The notes under the pieces were generated by a model. The model was not told where the DNA came from and did not search any database. It worked only from the letters and a program-made list of their open reading frames with translations. Positions 41,840 through 51,045 of a stretch of 64,000 nucleotides of DNA are shown piece after piece (position 1 is the stretch's first letter; the number at the start of each line of letters is the position of its first letter). The stretch covers positions 1 through 64,000 of the forward strand of contig JBKBRB010000013.1 of NCBI GenBank assembly GCA_046292465.1, written 5' to 3'. This DNA comes from JANWWM01 sp046292465 (GTDB lineage Bacteria > Bacteroidota > Chlorobiia > Chlorobiales > Thermochlorobacteraceae). The translations under genes and the position numbers were made by a program.

Positions 41840-44299
41840 TCACATCATCGATTGCGTATCGATGTCGATTCCCACCTTGACTGCGCTTGGCGAAACACGC
41901 CGACGAAATTGATACTCGACGCCGCGCACGATTTGCTTTGAGAGCCGCGCACCGTGCTTTTGCTTGATGAGAATTTGATAGCGAAAATTGTGTTTGAGTT
42001 TTGCAATTACCGCAGGCACAGGTCCGAGCACTTCGAACTCTTCTTCCTTCAAAACGCCTTTGAGCAATTCGCAAAACACTTTTGCCCCTGCGCTGACCTC
42101 CGATTCCGACTTTCCCGAAAACTCAATTTTCGCAAGCCGCACAAACGGCGGATAGCCAACCATTTGCCGAATCGCAAGTTCATACTCGAAAAAATGCACA
42201 TAATCATTTTTCAAAACATATCGGAACACTTCGTTTTGAAGATTGAGCACCTGCAAATAGACATCGCCTTTCTTTTGCGCGCGCCCTGCTCTGCCCGAGA
42301 CTTGCAACAGGAGCGAATAAAGCCGCTCACTGGCGCGAAAATCAGGAAGCGATAAGCCAATATCAGCAAGAATTGCACCGACGAGCGTTACATTCGGAAA
42401 GTCCAAACCCTTCGCCACCATTTGCGTTCCGAGCAAGATGCGCGCTTTGCCTTCTTGAAACTCACGCAGAAACTTCGCGTGCGCGCCTTTCTTGCCCGTT
42501 GTGTCTAAATCCATTCGCAAAATTTTCTCGTTTGGAAACAAGTGCTGCAGTTCTTGCTCGATTTTTTCCGTCCCGCTTGATTTGTAAAGCAGTTCTTCCG
42601 AGCCACAGGTTTTGCAGTTCTTCGGCGCAGGTTCGATTCTTCCGCAGTAATGGCATCGCAAGTGATTTTCTTTGAGATGAAAAACCATCGTTACTTGACA
42701 CGCAGGGCATGTGTAAATCGTGCCACAACTGTTGCACTGCACGCTGCCTGCATAGCCGCGCCGATTCTGAAACAAAATGACTTGTTCGTTTCTCTCGAGC
42801 CGTTTCTGAATCTCGAAAAAAAGCGTTTCGGAAATTGAGGGCGAAATTCTCGTCTCTCTTGAAAGCCAAATCAATTTGATTTCGGGCGAGGTTGCGCCAT
42901 CAGCGCGTTTGGAAAGCGTGAGCAGTTCGTATTTGCCTGTTGTAGCGTTGTAATACGATTCAATTGAAGGCGTTGCCGAGCCTAAAAGGCAAACAGCGTT
43001 TTCAAATTTGGCGCGCATAATTGCCACATCGCGCGCATTGTAGCGCGGCGAAGCGTCGTATTGCTTGTAGGTCGATTCGTGCTCTTCATCGACGACAATC
43101 AATCCGACATTTTCAAGCGGCGCGAAGACTGCCGAGCGTGCTCCAAGCGCGATTCGTGCCGTTCCTTCTTTCAAACTTTGCCACGCTTCGAATTTTTCGG
43201 AATCGTTCATTGCGCTGTGTAGCACGCGAACCTTATCGCCGAAGTGCGCGCGAAACCGCGATGCCGTTTGCGGCGTGAGCGAAATTTCAGGCACAAGCAC
43301 AATCGCCGTTTTGCCTTGCTCAAGCACTTTGCGAATGGCTTCGATGTAAATCCAAGTCTTGCCGCTTCCCGTAATGCCATGCAAGAGAAATGTTTTGAAT
43401 GCTTGCGCCTCAATCGCACGGTGAATTTTTGAAATGGCAAGTTGCTGTTCGTCGGTGTATTCAATTTGCTTTTGAACTTCTACGAAGCCATCGGCAAACA
43501 TGGCAGTTGTCTCGACGGTTTTCGTCGTTAAAATTTCTTTATCGACGAGCGGTTTAAGGCTTTTCGGGGTTGCGCCAATTTCGTCCGCAAAAAAACTTGG
43601 GCGACCGAGTGCGAAAATTTTTTCCAACTGTTGCTGCTGTTTTGGTGAACGCTTGAACGATTCGAGCAACTTTGTTTGTGCTTCTTTTGAAAATTCTTGT
43701 TGGAGAGAATACAACGTCTTGAACTTCGGCTTTCCTTTTTGGACGAATGTTTTTTTTACCTCAATCAATCCGATTCGCTCCAATTCCGAGAGCGCGAGCC
43801 GCAAGTGTTTTGAGCCGACGCGCCGCTCTAATTGCTTGACCGTGAGTTTCTTTTCGCGTGAAAGCACTTGCATGATGTTTCGGCGCAGTTCGGTCTTGAC
43901 AATTTTTTCGTCAGGCGCAATCAGTGAAAACTCGCGCAAGATGACCGTTTCTTTCGGACGAATGCGCATCACGGCGGGCAATGTGGCAAGCACGGCTTCG
44001 ATTGGATAGGCGATGTAATAGTCGGCAATCCACTCTGCAAGGCGCATTAGCACAGGCGAGAGCGCAGGCTTGCCGTCGTCAAAAATATCGAGAATTTCTC
44101 CAAGCGGCACTTCGCTTCCCTGCTCCGAAATCGATTTAACGAATCCCAATCGTTCGTTCTTTCTTTCCCCCTTTCCAAACGCCACCAACACGCGCGAGCC
44201 AACTGTGAGCAGTTGCGAAAATTCGCTTGGCACAAGGTAAGGATAGGCTTTATCGCTGAACGACTGTTCGACGAAAATGTGCGCAATCTGTCGTGTCAT
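41840..44299 (-). CDS. priA: Primosomal protein N' (replication restart helicase)
   Basis: Superfamily 2 helicase that reloads the replisome at stalled forks, 819 residues from the ATG at 44299; a start at 44338 is also possible. The N-terminal DNA-binding domain ('AHIFVEQSFSDKAYPYLVP') is followed by a winged helix and the helicase core: Walker A 'LLHGITGSGKTWIYIEAI', DEEH box 'LIVVDEEHESTYKQYDASPR'. A zinc-binding Cys cluster follows ('CNSCGTIYTCPACQ', 'CHYCG', 'CKTCGS'), then 'LLQVSGRAGR'. Its length is typical. It lies between a SpoIIE-type phosphatase gene and purH; only general housekeeping context is implied. Confidence 0.95.
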   Translation of the reverse strand: MTRQIAHIFVEQSFSDKAYPYLVPSEFSQLLTVGSRVLVAFGKGERKNERLGFVKSISEQGSEVPLGEILDIFDDGKPALSPVLMRLAEWIADYYIAYPIEAVLATLPAVMRIRPKETVILREFSLIAPDEKIVKTELRRNIMQVLSREKKLTVKQLERRVGSKHLRLALSELERIGLIEVKKTFVQKGKPKFKTLYSLQQEFSKEAQTKLLESFKRSPKQQQQLEKIFALGRPSFFADEIGATPKSLKPLVDKEILTTKTVETTAMFADGFVEVQKQIEYTDEQQLAISKIHRAIEAQAFKTFLLHGITGSGKTWIYIEAIRKVLEQGKTAIVLVPEISLTPQTASRFRAHFGDKVRVLHSAMNDSEKFEAWQSLKEGTARIALGARSAVFAPLENVGLIVVDEEHESTYKQYDASPRYNARDVAIMRAKFENAVCLLGSATPSIESYYNATTGKYELLTLSKRADGATSPEIKLIWLSRETRISPSISETLFFEIQKRLERNEQVILFQNRRGYAGSVQCNSCGTIYTCPACQVTMVFHLKENHLRCHYCGRIEPAPKNCKTCGSEELLYKSSGTEKIEQELQHLFPNEKILRMDLDTTGKKGAHAKFLREFQEGKARILLGTQMVAKGLDFPNVTLVGAILADIGLSLPDFRASERLYSLLLQVSGRAGRAQKKGDVYLQVLNLQNEVFRYVLKNDYVHFFEYELAIRQMVGYPPFVRLAKIEFSGKSESEVSAGAKVFCELLKGVLKEEEFEVLGPVPAVIAKLKHNFRYQILIKQKHGARLSKQIVRGVEYQFRRRVSPSAVKVGIDIDTQSMM

Positions 44300-44364
44300 T
44301 GAAGTTCGAGAGAAAGTAGAACGAATCCCGCTTTGCATAGCGGATTGAAGATGCTTTACTGCTT

Positions 44365-45471
44365 TTAACTGCCGATGACAACGCTCATCATCGTTATATC
44401 GTCGCGTTGTACTTCTTGTTGTTGATGCGCCAAAAGTTCCGCTTCTAATTTTTCTTTTTGTTCATCGAGTTTCAAAGTTGCAATAGCTTTGAGCAGTTCT
44501 TTGAATCGTTTTGAGCCGAAACTTTCGCGTTGGGGATTGGCTTGGTCGATGTAGCCATCGGTGGTCAAGTAAAGCGTCATTTGATTTTGAATGGGAATTT
44601 CGTGCGAAGTGAATTTGCGTTCTGTTTCGCGTTGTCGTCCGCCAATGCTGTAACGGTCGCCTTTGAGTTCAGTGAGCTCGCCTTTTTGAATGATGTAAAG
44701 CGGACGTTTCGCGCCTGAAAAAATAAGCCGCTCGCGCTCGACCTTCACCAAACACACGTCCATTCCGTCTTGCAATTCCGCCGATGGATTTTCGCTTTGA
44801 CGAAGCGCGTCGCGAATGGCTTTATGGAGTTCTTCCAAGATGATGTTAGGTTCGGTTATTCTTTTTTCTATGATGATTTGATTGAGAAGCGCGGTGCCAA
44901 TCATGCTCATGAATGCCCCCGGAACGCCATGCCCTGTGCAATCCGAGACGGCAAGAATTTTCGCCTCGCCTAAATCGTGAAACCAATAGAAGTCCCCTGA
45001 AACAATATCCTTCGGCTTGTAAATGATAAAATGATTCGGAAATGCGGTCGCGATTTTTTCGCTTGTTGGTAAAATGGCTTGTTGGATTTTTTGCGCGTAA
45101 GCAATGCTTGCTGTGATGTTTGCATTCAGTTCGGCAAGCTCGACGTTGCGCAGGCGTTGAATTTCGGCTTCCTTTTTGGCTTGCTCAACTTGATGAATGA
45201 TTTGCAGGTTCTTCGTCTTTTTGTCGGATTCTTCATTAAAGACCTGCCGCTCAATTTCGTGAAACTTCTTGAAGTGGTAGTAAGCCTTTTCAATATCGCC
45301 GATGCGTTCATACTCTTCGGCGAAGGCTTGATGGGCTTGATAGAGCAAATCCTTCGCGCCAAGTTCTTCGGCAAGAGCACGAGCGCGCTCAAAGTAATAA
45401 AGTGCCATGTTTTCTTGCTCGGGCGATTGAGGCGTCGCTGTGGAATGGTTCATATCGGATTGAATTTGCAT
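44365..45471 (-). CDS. SpoIIE-type PP2C phosphatase with short TPR region
   Basis: 368 residues. The N-terminus has about two TPR-like helical pairs ('DIEKAYYHFKKFHEIERQVF'), then a coiled coil and linker ('EIQRLRNVELAELNANI'). The C-terminal phosphatase domain has 'ILPTSEKI', 'DIVSGDFYWFHD' (metal Asp), 'AVSDCTGHGVPGAFMSMIG' (metal Asp-Gly-like), 'LYLTTDGYIDQ' and 'RDDITMMSVVIG'. In known systems such phosphatases dephosphorylate anti-sigma-factor antagonists. Relatives with TPR usually have more repeats; only the last ones remain here, and the region just upstream is the intergenic repeat array. An internal ATG at 45453 is an alternative start. Confidence 0.85.
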   Translation of the reverse strand: MQIQSDMNHSTATPQSPEQENMALYYFERARALAEELGAKDLLYQAHQAFAEEYERIGDIEKAYYHFKKFHEIERQVFNEESDKKTKNLQIIHQVEQAKKEAEIQRLRNVELAELNANITASIAYAQKIQQAILPTSEKIATAFPNHFIIYKPKDIVSGDFYWFHDLGEAKILAVSDCTGHGVPGAFMSMIGTALLNQIIIEKRITEPNIILEELHKAIRDALRQSENPSAELQDGMDVCLVKVERERLIFSGAKRPLYIIQKGELTELKGDRYSIGGRQRETERKFTSHEIPIQNQMTLYLTTDGYIDQANPQRESFGSKRFKELLKAIATLKLDEQKEKLEAELLAHQQQEVQRDDITMMSVVIGS

Positions 45472-45528
45472 TAAAAATTGAGCCGAATAATTTACTTCAA
45501 AAGCACACGAAAGGGAAACGTAACTGTT

Positions 45529-45740
45529 AAGGAGTGAGAAGCGAGGAGTGAGAAGTGAGAAATGAGAAGCGGGAAGTAAGAAATGAGGAGCGGGAAGTGA
45601 GAAGCGGGATGCGAAGCGTCAAGGAGTTGAGAGTTGATAGTGAAGAGTTAAGCGTGAGCAGTGCGTTCAACTTTTACTTTTAACTTTTCACTCTTAATTC
45701 TCAACTCATTAGGATTTCTCACGGCGTTCTGAATCACGTG
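45529..45740. repeat. Purine-rich intergenic repeat array
   Basis: Block 45529-45612 is built from ggagtgagaagcgaggagtg-like units, the reverse complement of the pyrimidine-rich block at 31799-31868. It is followed by 'gagagttgatagtgaagagt', then 'aacttttcactcttaattct', and a unit around 45711-45740 that reads on the minus strand as 'gtgattcagaacgccgtgag' then 'aaatcc', related to 31747-31770 and 61370-61398. Confidence 0.7.
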
Positions 45741-45756
45741 GTTTTTGCGCACACAG

Positions 45757-46377
45757 TTAGAGATTGAGTGTTCGGAGTGTGGTGCGAATGGTTTCCCACT
45801 CGAACCCGCGTCGCATGAGAAATTGCACGAGTTTTTGTTTGCGTTTTTGAGCATCAGGTTCTTTGGCGAGCGTTTTGAGTTTTCGTTCGGCGGCTTTCGT
45901 GCAAAGTTCTTCGCTGTTGAGGTCGGTTTCGCTCAGCACTTCATCGATCATTTCTTTTGCGATACCTTTTTGAAAGAGATTGGATTTGAGAGCGGATTTT
46001 CCAATCGGCGTGCGTTTGAGCCTATCGCGCACGAGCGCGCTTGCGAATTGGGAATCGTTAAGCAGGTTCATTTCATAAAGTCGCGCAATTACTTTTTCAA
46101 TGATTTCGGCAGGAAATTTTTTCTTGCGGAGTTTATCGCGCACTTCTTTTTCGCTGTGGATTCGTCGGGCAAGCATCGTAAAGGCGGCCGTTTTGGCTTC
46201 GTCATAAATGGCTGTTTCGCGCCACTCGGCAAGTTGTTCGGCTGTAACCGAGTCGCCTTTTTTCAGACCGAGCAAGGCAAGCGCATCAAGCGAAAGTCCA
46301 AATGCAAATTCTCCATCGACAAAAATTGAGACGCGGTCTTTACGATTTTTCTGCGGTTCAAGCGAGGTGATGGTCAT
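45757..46377 (-). CDS. recX: Regulatory protein RecX
   Basis: Inhibitor or modulator of RecA filaments, 206 residues from the ATG at 46377, which overlaps the stop codon of the PBP2 gene (ATGA). Helical repeats of the family are visible: 'AFTMLARRIHSEKEVRDKLR', 'ARLYEMNLLNDSQFASALVR' and 'FQKGIAKEMIDEVLSE', with the last repeat 'KLVQFLMRRGFEWETIRTTL'. An N-terminal ~45-residue beta region ('VSIFVDGEFAFGLSLDALAL') is common in Bacteroidota/Chlorobiota forms. Translational coupling to PBP2 is clear, but functional linkage is not. Confidence 0.9.
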   Translation of the reverse strand: MTITSLEPQKNRKDRVSIFVDGEFAFGLSLDALALLGLKKGDSVTAEQLAEWRETAIYDEAKTAAFTMLARRIHSEKEVRDKLRKKKFPAEIIEKVIARLYEMNLLNDSQFASALVRDRLKRTPIGKSALKSNLFQKGIAKEMIDEVLSETDLNSEELCTKAAERKLKTLAKEPDAQKRKQKLVQFLMRRGFEWETIRTTLRTLNL

Positions 46378-48179
46378 GGCGTGGCGAGAGGTTTTGCGTG
46401 TTGTTCTGCAACTTGTTGCTCTACTGGCAGATATTTTTGGAAGTATCGTTTGAGCCATTCGCCTGCAATCGGTGCCGCCACAGTTCCGCCAAAGCCCGCA
46501 TTTTCAACTAAAACTGCAACCGCAATCGTGGGTTTTTCAAACGGTGCAAAGCAGATAAACCAAGCGTGGTCTTCGCCGTGCGGATTTTGTGCGGTTCCTG
46601 TTTTGCCCGCCACTTTGATGCCCGACACGCGCGCTCTGCCGCCCGTTCCGTTTTCAACGGCTAAAAGCATGCCGTTTCGAACGAGATTAAAAGTCGATTG
46701 TGAAATCGGCAGTTTTTCTTGAACTGTCGGCATTTCAATGATGGCGCCACTGTTTTTATCATGGTAGGCGCGCACGAGACGCGGCTGTAGGAGCGTGCCT
46801 GAATTGCCAAGCGCTGCGGCGTATCGAACCATTTGCATTGGCGAGGCGCCCATTTCGCCTTGTCCAATTCCCAAACTAATGATATAGCCTTCGGTCCAGC
46901 CGCGCTTGCCGTAAAGTTTATCGAAGTATTCAGGCGAAGGAATCGTTGCCGTTTGTTCGTCAGGAATATCGACGCCCGTTTTTTGACCGAAGCCAAACAT
47001 CTTGCCGTATTTCGTCCAACGCTCAAAGCCGATGCGACGCACAAGGTTGTAGAAGTAAGAATTGCACGAGACTTGAATGGCGCGCGTCATGTCGACGCTT
47101 CCGTGCCCTTTTCCGCCGTGGCAGAGAAAATCTTTATTGCCGAATTTGAAGTGCCCTGTGCAGTAAAATGTTGTTGAAGGCGTAGCCATGCTATCTTCCA
47201 ACGCAGCAATCGCGGAAATCATTTTGTAAGTAGAACCGGGCGGGTATCGCGTCTGTGTTGTGCGGTCAAACAAAGGGTTTTTCGGGTCGCTCACAATGGC
47301 TTGCCATGCGCTGGCTTCGGTAAATCCGCCTAAGATATTGAGGTCGTAATCGGGTTGAGACGTGCAAGCAAGAAGGTCGCCGTTGCGCGTGTCCATTGCG
47401 ACAAATGCGCCTGATTTACCGGTTGCAGTTAAAAGGCTTTCGGCAACGCCTTGCAGTTCTGCGTCTATGGTGAGATAAAGGTCATTCCCAGTTTGATATG
47501 GAATGTTTCTGGCGCCGCCTTCCCAATCACCAACGTGGCGACCTAACGAGTTGACGAGCAAGTATCGCGTGCCTTTTGTGCCACGCAACACATCTTCGTA
47601 ATACTTTTCCAACCCACGATAGCCGATGATGTCGTCGCGTGCGTAAATTTCTTTCGGCACTTTTTCATACATCGCTTTTGAAATTGCCTTAGCGTAGCCG
47701 AAAATGTGCGAGCCTCTGACATTCGGCAAGTATTTGCGTTTGGATTCCATTGCAAAACTTACGCCGGGTAATTGCCAAAGATTTTCTTCAAGCCGTGCCA
47801 ATTGGAGCGGCGTTAGGTCTCGAACAACTTTCGTCGGAACAAAGCGGTTGTAGGCTCTGCCTTCGGCGATTTTCGCTTCAAGGTCTGCCACAGGGACGCC
47901 AAGCAATTCCGAAAGCAGCGGCAACGACTTAACATCAAACTCTGACGGTGTAATTTGAAGCGTGTATAAAGGTTGGTTATCCACAACCGCAATTCCGTTA
48001 CGGTCATACATCACGCCGCGCGGCGCATCAATGGGAATTTTGCGAATCGAGTTTTGTGAGGAAACTTCTTTGAGAAAACTTTGCTCTATGACTTGAAGAT
48101 AAAACAGCCGCCCCAAAAGCGTTGTAAACACAAGTGCTAACAGCGCATAAACAATTGGCATTGAACGAGTTTGTTCCAT
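46374..48179 (-). CDS. mrdA: Penicillin-binding protein 2 (peptidoglycan transpeptidase)
   Basis: Elongation-specific class B penicillin-binding protein, 601 residues from the ATG at 48179, with AGAGGG upstream; the frame continues to 48245 without support. An N-terminal membrane anchor ('PIVYALLALVFTTLLGRLFY') is followed by the dimerisation domain ('RKIPIDAPRGVMYDRNGIAV'). The transpeptidase domain has the active-site serine in 'PGSTYKMISAIAAL', the SxN motif in 'VSCNSYFYNL' and KTG in 'GKTGTAQNP'. It cross-links new cell wall in the periplasm during elongation. No mreBCD or rodA is seen beside it in this window; recX is coupled downstream. Confidence 0.93.
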   Translation of the reverse strand: MEQTRSMPIVYALLALVFTTLLGRLFYLQVIEQSFLKEVSSQNSIRKIPIDAPRGVMYDRNGIAVVDNQPLYTLQITPSEFDVKSLPLLSELLGVPVADLEAKIAEGRAYNRFVPTKVVRDLTPLQLARLEENLWQLPGVSFAMESKRKYLPNVRGSHIFGYAKAISKAMYEKVPKEIYARDDIIGYRGLEKYYEDVLRGTKGTRYLLVNSLGRHVGDWEGGARNIPYQTGNDLYLTIDAELQGVAESLLTATGKSGAFVAMDTRNGDLLACTSQPDYDLNILGGFTEASAWQAIVSDPKNPLFDRTTQTRYPPGSTYKMISAIAALEDSMATPSTTFYCTGHFKFGNKDFLCHGGKGHGSVDMTRAIQVSCNSYFYNLVRRIGFERWTKYGKMFGFGQKTGVDIPDEQTATIPSPEYFDKLYGKRGWTEGYIISLGIGQGEMGASPMQMVRYAAALGNSGTLLQPRLVRAYHDKNSGAIIEMPTVQEKLPISQSTFNLVRNGMLLAVENGTGGRARVSGIKVAGKTGTAQNPHGEDHAWFICFAPFEKPTIAVAVLVENAGFGGTVAAPIAGEWLKRYFQKYLPVEQQVAEQHAKPLATP

Positions 48180-48288
48180 TTTTACCCTCTTTTCCTTGTG
48201 CCGAATATACAATCTTTGCTTTATGGTAATGACGTGTTTTTTCACTCAAACATTCCTAACTTTCAAGCCTTAAACCGACATCAAAAAA

Positions 48289-49200
48289 ATGACAATGAAC
48301 TCATACATTATTAAGCACATTGATGCATTCACTGACCGTGCTTTCACTGGCAATCCTGCCGCTGTTCTACTCGACGCAAGCGGATTGAGCGACGAGCAAA
48401 TGCAACTCATTGCTCGCGAAATGAACCTTTCCGAAACCGCTTTCGTCCTTCCCGCTACCGATAGCACACACGACCTCGAACTGCGTTGGCTGACGCCAAC
48501 AAAAGAAGTTAATCTTTGCGGACATGCGACGATTGCCGCCTTTCACGCCCTTGCCGAAGAAAATATGCTCGGACTTGGTGAACACCCCAACAAGAAATTT
48601 CGCGTCAAAACCCGTAGCGGCATCTTGCCCGTTTCAGTTGAACGGCACGACGAAAAAGTCATGGTTAAATTCGGCATTCCTGTTCCGACCTTCGAGAAAT
48701 TTGACGGACAAATCGCCGACCTGTTCAACACCCTTTCCGTTCCAACCGAACAACTTGATAAGTCGCTTCCAGTGCTCATCTCGTCTTCGCGCTACCTTTA
48801 CTTGCCGTTTATCAATCGCGAGCCGCTCTTGAAAATGTCTCCCGATTTTCAAATGCTTAAACAGCTTTTGCTTCGACGCGACTTGACAGGCGTTTGTGTT
48901 TTCACCACTGAAACCAAGCACCCAACGAGTGCCGCACATTCGCGCTTCTTCGCCCCTGCCATCGGCATTGACGAAGACCCCGTTACCGGCTCGGCACAAG
49001 GCGAACTTGCCTGCTATCTTTTCAAACAAAATCGCCTTCCTCAATCAGACGGCGTTATTTCCGTTGCTCTTGAACAAGGTTACGTCATCAATCGTGGCGG
49101 ACGGGTGTGGTCGGAACTCGTCATCAAAAACGGCGCAATTGAATCCGTCAGCATCAGCGGCTACGCCGTTACCGTGATGAACGGAAAAATGCTCGTGTAA
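48289..49200 (+). CDS. PhzF family isomerase-like protein
   Basis: Diaminopimelate-epimerase-fold protein of 303 residues. Signatures: 'IDAFTDRAFTGNPAAVLLDA', 'REMNLSETAFVLP' (catalytic Glu), 'LTPTKEVNLCGHATIAAFHA' and 'DPVTGSAQGELACYL'. The true PhzF isomerises a phenazine precursor, but most family members act on unknown substrates and are widespread in bacteria without phenazines. No phenazine genes are present here, so I give no specific role. It is divergent from the PBP2 gene and is closed by a bidirectional terminator. A start at 48295 is also possible. Confidence 0.88.
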   Translation: MTMNSYIIKHIDAFTDRAFTGNPAAVLLDASGLSDEQMQLIAREMNLSETAFVLPATDSTHDLELRWLTPTKEVNLCGHATIAAFHALAEENMLGLGEHPNKKFRVKTRSGILPVSVERHDEKVMVKFGIPVPTFEKFDGQIADLFNTLSVPTEQLDKSLPVLISSSRYLYLPFINREPLLKMSPDFQMLKQLLLRRDLTGVCVFTTETKHPTSAAHSRFFAPAIGIDEDPVTGSAQGELACYLFKQNRLPQSDGVISVALEQGYVINRGGRVWSELVIKNGAIESVSISGYAVTVMNGKMLV

Positions 49201-49223
49201 GCACCTTACATTTGACCAACAAA

Positions 49224-49257
49224 AAAAGCCTGACCGATTTTACTCGCTCAGGCTTTT
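49224..49257. terminator. Bidirectional terminator between convergent genes
   Basis: Perfect 10-bp stem AAAAGCCTGA/TCAGGCTTTT (49224-49233 with 49248-49257), 14-nt loop. A-tract on one side and T-tract on the other, so it can end both the phzF-like and the DUF4397 transcripts. Confidence 0.85.
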
Positions 49258-49280
49258 GCTTGCAAGTTGCTTTTGAAGGA

Positions 49281-49994
49281 TTACGGATTATTCACGATGA
49301 TTTCTGCACCAAGTGCTTGCGCTCCTTCACCGCCTAAAAATCCTTTGGCAAAGACGGTGTAAATTTTTCCTGCTTCAAACCTAATGTTGGGAAGGTTCAA
49401 CGCGACGGTTGTTGTTCCCGCAACACGCACTTCCAAGTTCACTGTGCCTGTATCAACAGGCGTGAAGGCTTGCTCTTGTGCGGTGATGGTTCGGTTAAAT
49501 GTGCGATTCGTGAATAAGCCTTGCCCCGCAGGCTGACCCACAACCGAGACATCAACCCCAGGCGCATTTGGCGAAAGGTGAATGAACCGCACGTGAGCTT
49601 TGCCTGCTGCAGGTGCCGTTAAATCGTCAGTCGTAACCAACGCTGTAATTTTGCTTACCGAATCAATCGCAAAGACCGAGTAATTTTTGTTTCCTTCAAG
49701 CGGAAGGTCTGCATTGATGACAGTTGTTGTTGTGCCTGCCACATTCACTTTCACGTTGCGCGTGCCTGCATTGACCGATAAGTATCCTGTGTTGTTCGGA
49801 AATGTAAGCGGTTGTTGATTGACTTTTTGGTTATCCACCAACAAATCAACGCCAGGCGCGTTGGGCGAGGCATGTGCCACCAATACCTTCGCTTGCGGTG
49901 TTGGGGTTGGTGTTGATGCAGTATCTTCACTGCAACCCGTGTTGAAAGAAAGTGCTACAGCAGCAATCAACACTAAAAAAAGAGAATTCTTCAT
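49281..49994 (-). CDS. DUF4397 lipoprotein
   Basis: 237 residues from the ATG at 49994. A lipoprotein signal peptide ends in the lipobox 'SFNTGC', followed by a Thr/Pro-rich linker. Two tandem DUF4397 domains follow, each starting with the phrase 'SPNAPGVD' ('LVAHASPNAPGVDLLVDNQK' and 'RFIHLSPNAPGVDVSVVGQP'). The domain is found in surface and secreted proteins of many bacteria; its function is not known. The protein is expected to be anchored in the outer membrane or inner leaflet by the lipidated cysteine. It is transcribed alone, divergent from meaB with a 115-base spacer. Confidence 0.87.
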   Translation of the reverse strand: MKNSLFLVLIAAVALSFNTGCSEDTASTPTPTPQAKVLVAHASPNAPGVDLLVDNQKVNQQPLTFPNNTGYLSVNAGTRNVKVNVAGTTTTVINADLPLEGNKNYSVFAIDSVSKITALVTTDDLTAPAAGKAHVRFIHLSPNAPGVDVSVVGQPAGQGLFTNRTFNRTITAQEQAFTPVDTGTVNLEVRVAGTTTVALNLPNIRFEAGKIYTVFAKGFLGGEGAQALGAEIIVNNP

Positions 49995-50109
49995 AGATGA
50001 TGACAGGATGTTTAGATTGAGAAATAACAATGAACAATAATGCTGTGTTGTAACAGCACGGTAGAAAACGCTTTCAATGCGGAGAAGTTTCAAATTTTCA
50101 GTTTAGGGT

Positions 50110-51045
50110 ATGAATCGGGCCACATCGCTTTTTGAAAAAATCCAACAAGGTGACAAACGAGCACTTGCACGATTGCTCTCGCACGTAGAAAACAACGACG
50201 AATCACTTTCGCCAATTCTTTCCGACTTGTTGAAGGAGAATCGCCTCGCTTATCGCATTGGAATTACAGGTCCGCCTGGCGCGGGCAAAAGCACGCTGAC
50301 GAATCAACTTGTGAAAGCCTATCGCAAAGCGCAAAAAAAAGTCGCGGTGATTGCCGTCGATCCAACAAGTCCATTTACAGGCGGCGCGCTCTTAGGCGAT
50401 AGAATCCGTATGAACGATGTGATGCTCGATTCAGGCGTGTTTATTCGCTCAATGGCAACGCGCGGCAGTTTGGGCGGCTTGGCAACAAAAGCGGCAGAAG
50501 TCTCGCGCGTCATTGAAGCCGCTGGCTACGAGATTATCATCTTTGAAACCGTTGGCGTCGGTCAATCCGAACTCGATATCGTCAAAGCTGCTGACACCAC
50601 CATCGTCGCGCTCGTTCCTGAATCGGGCGATAGCATTCAAGCCATGAAAGCCGGACTGATGGAAATCGCCGACATCTTCGTTATGAACAAAGCCGATAGA
50701 ACCGACAGCGATAAAGCCGTTCAAGCCCTCGAGAGCAGTTTGCAACTGCGTGAGCGCACCGCCGACTCTTGGCTCGTGCCTATCATCAAGACTGTCTCCA
50801 CACGAGGCATCGGCATTTCAGACTTGTTCGCCGCCATTGACGCCCACGCGCATTACCTAAAATCCAAAGGCTTGCTCGAGAAAAAACGACAAACGCGCGA
50901 TAAAGAATTTGTCGTGCATCTCGTCTCGGAAAAATGGCAACGCGCCTTCTGGACTGAATCGCGCCAAGCCTTGCTTCTACAAAAACTTTCTGAACACGAA
51001 TCGCCCTATCGCATCGCTGAACTCTTGCTCTCTGACCATGACTAA
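50110..51045 (+). CDS. meaB: Methylmalonyl-CoA mutase-associated GTPase MeaB (ArgK family)
   Basis: G3E-family GTPase of 311 residues that loads and protects adenosylcobalamin in methylmalonyl-CoA mutase. Walker A is 'GITGPPGAGKSTLTNQLV', with 'VAVIAVDPTSPFTGGALLGD' and 'IFETVGVGQSELDIV' as the base-sensing and metal motifs; the guanine-specificity motif is 'FVMNKADR'. No mutase gene is visible in this window. A B12-dependent enzyme would fit with cobT and cobS further right. It overlaps the next gene by eight bases. Confidence 0.93.
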   Translation: MNRATSLFEKIQQGDKRALARLLSHVENNDESLSPILSDLLKENRLAYRIGITGPPGAGKSTLTNQLVKAYRKAQKKVAVIAVDPTSPFTGGALLGDRIRMNDVMLDSGVFIRSMATRGSLGGLATKAAEVSRVIEAAGYEIIIFETVGVGQSELDIVKAADTTIVALVPESGDSIQAMKAGLMEIADIFVMNKADRTDSDKAVQALESSLQLRERTADSWLVPIIKTVSTRGIGISDLFAAIDAHAHYLKSKGLLEKKRQTRDKEFVVHLVSEKWQRAFWTESRQALLLQKLSEHESPYRIAELLLSDHD

